From Paradesertivirga sp966210515 (GTDB lineage: Bacteria > Bacteroidota > Bacteroidia > Sphingobacteriales > Sphingobacteriaceae), in the NCBI GenBank assembly GCA_966210515.1, contig CBIHLM010000045.1, positions 1 through 37,913 of the forward strand: a stretch of DNA of 37,913 nucleotides, read 5' to 3'. Below the pieces are notes generated by a model. That model was not told the origin of the DNA. It searched no databases and saw nothing but the letters and a program-made list of their open reading frames with translations. The position numbers and the translations under genes were made by a program. Positions 33,903-37,913 of this stretch are shown in pieces. The first letter of the stretch is position 1. Each line of letters starts with the position of its first letter.

Positions 33903-34553
33903 ATGAAATCTATATTCTTATTTTTTACGCTGATTTTGCCGTATATTTCTATAGGGCAAGTTACATCGAAATCCATTAGGCTTGATAAGTTGATGATAGA
34001 TTCCAGAAGATCTTATTCTATCACTGAGGGCGACTCTATAACTTCAATTTTTATTGATACACTGATAATGAAGGATAAATCTAAATTGTCGTTTGTAGCC
34101 AAGAAAAAAGTGAATCTTGTTGTAAAATATGCCGTTATAGGTAAAGATGTTGTTATCAGTGGCAACGATAGTAAGAATAACGGAACTGATTTAAATCTTT
34201 CAATAAATTTTGTTCAGCTAAGAAGCCTTTATATTGATGTTTCCGGAGAGGATGCCAGAGCTTCCAACAGGCATTATGACAATGGAAACGGCGGACATGT
34301 TTTGTTGAGCTATTTGTCTGGCGGACAGAGGCCTCAGATTGCAGATAAGAAAAGTGCAAGCTTTGTTTCGATCAGAAATAGAGCCGGAGGATATTCAGTT
34401 AATCCACAAACAGATATTGCAATCCTTTTAGGTCAGATACGCACTGGATCGGGCAGGCCTTTAGGACAGCTCCCTAACGGGCGGATTTATTCAGGAGGGA
34501 TCGGTCGCGACGGTAAAATTACTATTGCGCCAATTGACAGTTTACCCGATTAA
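33903..34553 (+). CDS. Secreted protein of unknown function, Gly/Asn-rich middle
   Basis: The 216-residue protein has a signal peptide (about 1-18, ending SIGQ). The mature chain is almost entirely short beta strands (such as LVVKYAVIGKDVVISGND and LRSLYIDVSGED), followed by glycine-rich loops (DNGNGGHV, GSGRPLGQ, YSGGIGRDGKI). The alternation of short strands and Gly/Asn turns recalls right-handed parallel beta-helix proteins, but no family is identified. The stop codon overlaps that of gldB: the TTAA at 34550-34553 encodes both stops. Exported location is likely; whether it uses T9SS is not shown, as I see no C-terminal targeting domain. Confidence 0.6.
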   Translation: MKSIFLFFTLILPYISIGQVTSKSIRLDKLMIDSRRSYSITEGDSITSIFIDTLIMKDKSKLSFVAKKKVNLVVKYAVIGKDVVISGNDSKNNGTDLNLSINFVQLRSLYIDVSGEDARASNRHYDNGNGGHVLLSYLSGGQRPQIADKKSASFVSIRNRAGGYSVNPQTDIAILLGQIRTGSGRPLGQLPNGRIYSGGIGRDGKITIAPIDSLPD

Positions 34554-35581
34554 TCCGGACGATATTTCGATTTGTCTAAGATCTTCTGTAAATCCATATC
34601 CTGCATTAAGTCCTGGATTGTGACAGATGGATTGTTCTCCATGTATTTCTTCACAATTTTCCATCCCGTAAAAACTGCAAGCTTTGGTGCCGATTCATTT
34701 TTATCTCCTATACCAGGCGTAAATGGTGCTTCTGTGAGGTATTTCTGAATCTTATAGTAATCGGTTTCAAACAAAAGATTTTGTTCTAAAAAATAAGCCC
34801 AGATTCCACTTTCATATTCTTCGGCCCATTGTTGTTGTTGGCTTGTATATCCGATTTTCAAAGAATCCGGAACGTCAGGCATTGCGGCATCCATAAAATA
34901 CAGGATTTTACCGTTGTAAATCATCTTTTGCATTAATGATGTAACCTGGTCTGGTTCCGGAAACATTTCTTCGCGGATAAATGCCTCCATAACTCGGGGT
35001 GTTATATTTTCGGGAGTAAAACGCCTTGAAATATAAGCCGGTATGCTGCTTCTTAAGGCTGGGTAAAATTTTGAATCAGATCCCAAAAACATATCCAGAC
35101 CAATGCCGATGTAATTATTTCCGATGGGAGTTTGTACCGAGAATCCAGAAAAGAAAGAAATAATTCGCGGAATGGGCTGTTTAGGGTAGTAATACTTAAC
35201 GTGCTTAAATGCGTCGGTCAATTCTTGTTCCTGCTTCTCTAGATCGGGATACTTTTGCTGAACTTCATTTTTCAAAGCATTGTAGTCCGGAGCGGATAAC
35301 ACAGTTTTAAGATTTTGAAAGTACTCCTCAGTGCCTGGGTTTCCCACGCTAAGCATTCCCTCCATAAAATCCATGTAAAAGACACCATATTTTTGTTGAA
35401 GCTGACTGGCTTGCTGCCGGTACTCTGAAACGGTTAATGCGCTTAAGTCTTTATCAAATCTTTCAATCTTTATGTCAAGATTTATGTTACTTACATCAAC
35501 ATCTTTCTTATTCTTGCAGCCGAATACAAACAGGCCAATAAAAAAAAACAGGTAGATTTGGAAAATGCTTTTAGTATTCAT
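34550..35581 (-). CDS. gldB: Gliding motility lipoprotein GldB
   Basis: GldB is a lipoprotein required for gliding in Flavobacterium and widespread in T9SS-bearing Bacteroidota; its molecular role is unknown. The 343-residue protein has a lipoprotein signal with Cys22 in FVFGC. Family features include DIKIERFDKDL near 40, a QQKYGVFYMDFMEGML block near 70, GNNYIGIGLDMFLGSD near 165 and FTGWKIVKKYMENNPS near the end. The usual partner gldC is not adjacent. A gene for glutamine-dependent NAD synthetase lies two genes away. It diverges from the barrel gene at 35644 across about 60 bases. Confidence 0.92.
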   Translation of the reverse strand: MNTKSIFQIYLFFFIGLFVFGCKNKKDVDVSNINLDIKIERFDKDLSALTVSEYRQQASQLQQKYGVFYMDFMEGMLSVGNPGTEEYFQNLKTVLSAPDYNALKNEVQQKYPDLEKQEQELTDAFKHVKYYYPKQPIPRIISFFSGFSVQTPIGNNYIGIGLDMFLGSDSKFYPALRSSIPAYISRRFTPENITPRVMEAFIREEMFPEPDQVTSLMQKMIYNGKILYFMDAAMPDVPDSLKIGYTSQQQQWAEEYESGIWAYFLEQNLLFETDYYKIQKYLTEAPFTPGIGDKNESAPKLAVFTGWKIVKKYMENNPSVTIQDLMQDMDLQKILDKSKYRPD

Positions 35582-35629
35582 ATGATTTCTAAAGCGAAAA
35601 TAGCAAAATCAAAGAGAAGAGACAGATTA

Positions 35630-35637
35630 TACCTTTG
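35630..35637 (+). promoter_or_regulatory. Bacteroidota -7 element before the PorT-like gene
   Basis: TACCTTTG is an exact TAnnTTTG match only 6 bases before the ATG at 35644. Transcription would start at or next to the start codon, implying a leaderless or nearly leaderless message. No -33 TTTG is seen at the normal spacing. Confidence 0.45.
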
Positions 35638-35643
35638 AAACTT

Positions 35644-36270
35644 ATGAGACACCTATTAGTAATTGCCAGCATTTTCTTAATTCCTTTTTTCGGGCAAAGC
35701 CAGGAAATTGAAAAGAATTTCAAATTAGGATTTACATTGTCTCCTAACCTAAGCTGGTCGACGGATGACGCTAACAGATTAGTATCTGATGGAAGTAGGG
35801 CTGGATTTTCATACGGGGTGATTGCGGATATCGGCTTTGCAAAAAATTATTATTTTTCAACAGCCTTCACTGTGACATCCTTGCAGAGTAAAGCTGTCAG
35901 GACGAATGTTTCCACTGATGAATATAAACTTCAGTATATTGAAATTCCTTTTACTTTAAAGCTTAAAAGTAACCCTTCGGATCAGGGCCGGTTCTACGGA
36001 CAGTTCGGTTTAGGAACCGGAATTAATATTTCTGCAAAAAAAGATGCAGTAACTTTTGGAACCAATGAAACATTGGAAGATGTTTCGATTTCATCGGAAG
36101 TGAACTCGGGAAGATTGGGCCTGATAATGGGTGGAGGAGCCGAATGGAATGTTGGTAGAAACTTAACTGCCCTTACCGGCGTTACTTTTAATAACGGATT
36201 TACTAAAACGTTTAAAGATTTTGATTCACGAAATCCTTTTGTGACATTAAATCTGGCATTGTTTTTTTAA
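35644..36270 (+). CDS. PorT-family outer-membrane beta-barrel protein
   Basis: The 208-residue protein has a signal peptide (MRHLLVIASIFLIPFFGQSQ) and then repeated amphipathic strands consistent with an eight-stranded barrel (KLGFTLSPNLSW, AGFSYGVIADIGF, YYFSTAFTVTSL, LQYIEIPFTLKLK, FYGQFGLGTGIN, GLIMGGGAEWNV, LTALTGVTFNNGF). It ends in VTLNLALFF, with a terminal aromatic residue as in many outer-membrane proteins. It belongs to the broad PorT-like barrel group; I cannot say it is the T9SS protein PorT/SprT itself. The frame could open at a TTG at 35635, inside the predicted -7 element, so the ATG at 35644 is preferred. NadE follows after 18 bases. Confidence 0.75.
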   Translation: MRHLLVIASIFLIPFFGQSQEIEKNFKLGFTLSPNLSWSTDDANRLVSDGSRAGFSYGVIADIGFAKNYYFSTAFTVTSLQSKAVRTNVSTDEYKLQYIEIPFTLKLKSNPSDQGRFYGQFGLGTGINISAKKDAVTFGTNETLEDVSISSEVNSGRLGLIMGGGAEWNVGRNLTALTGVTFNNGFTKTFKDFDSRNPFVTLNLALFF

Positions 36271-36288
36271 TAAACTTCTTATACGTAA

Positions 36289-37913
36289 ATGAAGATTGCA
36301 CTAGCTCAATTAAATTATCACATCGGTAATTTCGAATCAAATTCAACAAAAATTATTAAGGCCATCAATTATGCAAAGCAACAGGGTGCGGACTTGGTTG
36401 TATTTGCTGAATTAGCTATTTGTGGCTATCCGCCGAGAGATTTTCTGGAGTTTTCCGAATTTATAGAGTTGTGCGATGAGGCTGTAAAGCAAGTTGCAGC
36501 TGCTTGTACAGATATTGCATGTATTTTAGGCGCTCCCACAAAAAACCCAAGAACAGAAGGGAAAGATTTATTCAATTCCGCTTATTTTATTGAGAATGGC
36601 AGTGTCCAACATATTGTTAATAAAGCATTGCTGCCCACGTATGATGTTTTTGACGAGTACCGGTATTTTGAACCAGCAACTAATTTCTTTTGCATAGATT
36701 TTAAAGGCAAGAAAATCGCTTTAACTATTTGCGAAGATTTATGGAATATCAACGATAATCCTCTATATATATCCGCTCCAATGGATGAATTGATCAAAGA
36801 TCAGCCGGATTTTATGATCAATATTGCCGCCTCACCTTTTTCTTACAATCATGATGATAATCGCTATAAGGTGTTGAGTGATAATTGTAAGAAATATAAA
36901 TTGCCGTTGCTGTATGTCAATCAAGTTGGATCACAAACTGAAATAATTTTCGATGGCGGCTCGCTTGTTTTTAATGCAGCAGGCGAATTGCTTGATCAAC
37001 TGAATTACTTTAAAGAAGATATCCGGACATATGAATTTGATGACAATGTAATCAGGAGCCATCAAAAGATGGATTATAATCCCGCCCCGGATATAGAGCA
37101 AATTCATCAGGCGCTACTTTTGGGTATTCGGGATTATTTTTATAAATCAGGTTTTAGTAAAGCAGTCCTTGGCTTGTCAGGCGGAATCGATTCCGCACTT
37201 GTTTGCGCCTTAGCTGCCGAAGCTCTTGGTCCCGAAAATGTTATGGCAGTATTGATGCCTTCAAAATATTCTACGGGTCATTCCGTGCAGGATGCTTTAG
37301 ATCTGGTTAAAAACCTGGGCTGTAAACACGAGCTTATTTCCATTAAGGATGCCGCCGATGCTTTCGATTCTATGCTTGCTCCGGTGTTTAAAGGTTTACC
37401 TTTTAATATTGCTGAAGAAAATATACAGGCTCGTTGTCGCGCTGTGATAGTAATGGCCTTCTCAAATAAATTTGGCTACATACTCTTAAATACTTCTAAT
37501 AAAAGCGAATGCGCGGTTGGCTACGGCACACTATATGGTGATATGGCCGGTGCCATCGCAGTATTGGGAGACGTATATAAAACTCAGGTTTATCAGCTGG
37601 CAGAGTACATAAATCGCGAAAGAGAAATAATTCCTTTAAATAGCATTGTAAAGCCGCCATCTGCCGAGTTACGTCCTGGTCAGAAGGATAGCGATTCGCT
37701 ACCAGACTACGATATTCTCGATAAACTACTATATCAGTATATAGAGTTAAAGAAGAGTTCCCGCGACATAATCGCTCAGGGCTTTGATGAGCAACTCGTT
37801 AAAAAAGTTATTGCAATGGTAAATAAAGCTGAGTTTAAACGATATCAAACTCCGCCTATTTTACGCGTATCACCCAAAGCTTTTGGCATGGGGCGAAGGA
37901 TGCCTATAGTAGG
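36289..37913 (+). CDS. nadE: Glutamine-dependent NAD+ synthetase, 3' end outside the window
   Basis: NadE amidates nicotinic acid adenine dinucleotide to NAD+ using ammonia from glutamine. The N-terminal nitrilase-type amidase domain (about 1-260) shows the Glu in FAELAICGYPPRD, the Lys in VNKALLPTYDVFDEYRYF and the Cys in LTICEDLW. The C-terminal synthetase domain has the P-loop LGLSGGIDSAL near 300 and the family blocks NTSNKSECAVGYGTLYGD and SAELRPGQKDSDSLPDYD. The 541 codons present, ending near SPKAFGMGRRMPI, are close to the family's full length (about 545), so only a few residues are missing at the edge. Confidence 0.95.
   Translation, partial: MKIALAQLNYHIGNFESNSTKIIKAINYAKQQGADLVVFAELAICGYPPRDFLEFSEFIELCDEAVKQVAAACTDIACILGAPTKNPRTEGKDLFNSAYFIENGSVQHIVNKALLPTYDVFDEYRYFEPATNFFCIDFKGKKIALTICEDLWNINDNPLYISAPMDELIKDQPDFMINIAASPFSYNHDDNRYKVLSDNCKKYKLPLLYVNQVGSQTEIIFDGGSLVFNAAGELLDQLNYFKEDIRTYEFDDNVIRSHQKMDYNPAPDIEQIHQALLLGIRDYFYKSGFSKAVLGLSGGIDSALVCALAAEALGPENVMAVLMPSKYSTGHSVQDALDLVKNLGCKHELISIKDAADAFDSMLAPVFKGLPFNIAEENIQARCRAVIVMAFSNKFGYILLNTSNKSECAVGYGTLYGDMAGAIAVLGDVYKTQVYQLAEYINREREIIPLNSIVKPPSAELRPGQKDSDSLPDYDILDKLLYQYIELKKSSRDIIAQGFDEQLVKKVIAMVNKAEFKRYQTPPILRVSPKAFGMGRRMPIV

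Noticed and set aside
35644..36270. Calling the barrel the T9SS component PorT/SprT.
   Set aside because: PorT-like barrels are a large mixed group and the sequence alone does not separate true PorT from generic outer-membrane barrels.
1..37913. Search for CRISPR arrays, restriction or abortive-infection systems, toxin-antitoxin pairs, integrases, transposases and tRNA attachment sites.
   Set aside because: None seen; the gene content is housekeeping and T9SS-related, and composition looks even across the window.

Overview
This 37.9 kb window is a chromosomal segment from a Bacteroidota bacterium, most likely Sphingobacteriales (Pedobacter/Mucilaginibacter-like). The basis is a complete gldK-gldL-gldM-gldN cluster, sprE/porW and gldB (type IX secretion and gliding), an F-type ATPase operon ending at atpG without atpD/atpC, DUF4271 next to hemD, the near absence of Shine-Dalgarno sequences, and several matches to the Bacteroidota -7 promoter element TAnnTTTG. 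I see no phage, insertion sequence, integrase, CRISPR array, tRNA or rRNA. Genus assignment is inference.

Layout. 1-1706 (-): 5' part of an AsmA-family gene, cut by the window edge. 1921-3983 (+): a small membrane protein and malate:quinone oxidoreductase. 4049-8663: a TesA-like lipoprotein hydrolase (-) diverging from a YbbA/YbbP-type ABC exporter (+), followed by a DUF1905/YdeI protein. 8699-9979: small lipoprotein, small unknown protein and an orphan ExbD. 10144-11932 (+): DUF4271 membrane protein and HemD. 12116-16771 (+): gldKLMN, the core T9SS motor and periplasmic ring. 16824-25574 (-): uvrC, a class A penicillin-binding protein, sprE/porW and adenine deaminase. 25645-31577 (+): atpZ, an AtpI-like gene, atpB-E-F-H-A-G. 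31629-34553: lipoprotein, aldo/keto reductase, DUF6496 protein, small membrane protein and an unknown secreted protein. 34550-37913: gldB (-), a PorT-like barrel and nadE (+, cut by the window end).

How the genes fit together. Six genes serve T9SS/gliding: GldL and GldM form the proton-driven inner-membrane motor, GldK and GldN the periplasmic ring, SprE/PorW is the lipoprotein thought to connect the ring to the outer-membrane translocon, and GldB is an accessory lipoprotein. The sprE stop lies 3 nt from the penicillin-binding protein start, so a T9SS connector and a peptidoglycan synthase are probably co-transcribed. The ATP synthase operon carries two small assembly or ion-transport genes in front and lacks beta and epsilon, which must lie elsewhere. 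No gap between genes exceeds 300 bases.

I did not find a clearly new multi-gene system. The least explained items are a heptad-repeat hairpin inside the ATP synthase operon, the DUF4271-hemD-gldK linkage, a decayed palindromic repeat near 33.2 kb, and a few unrecognised secreted or membrane proteins.
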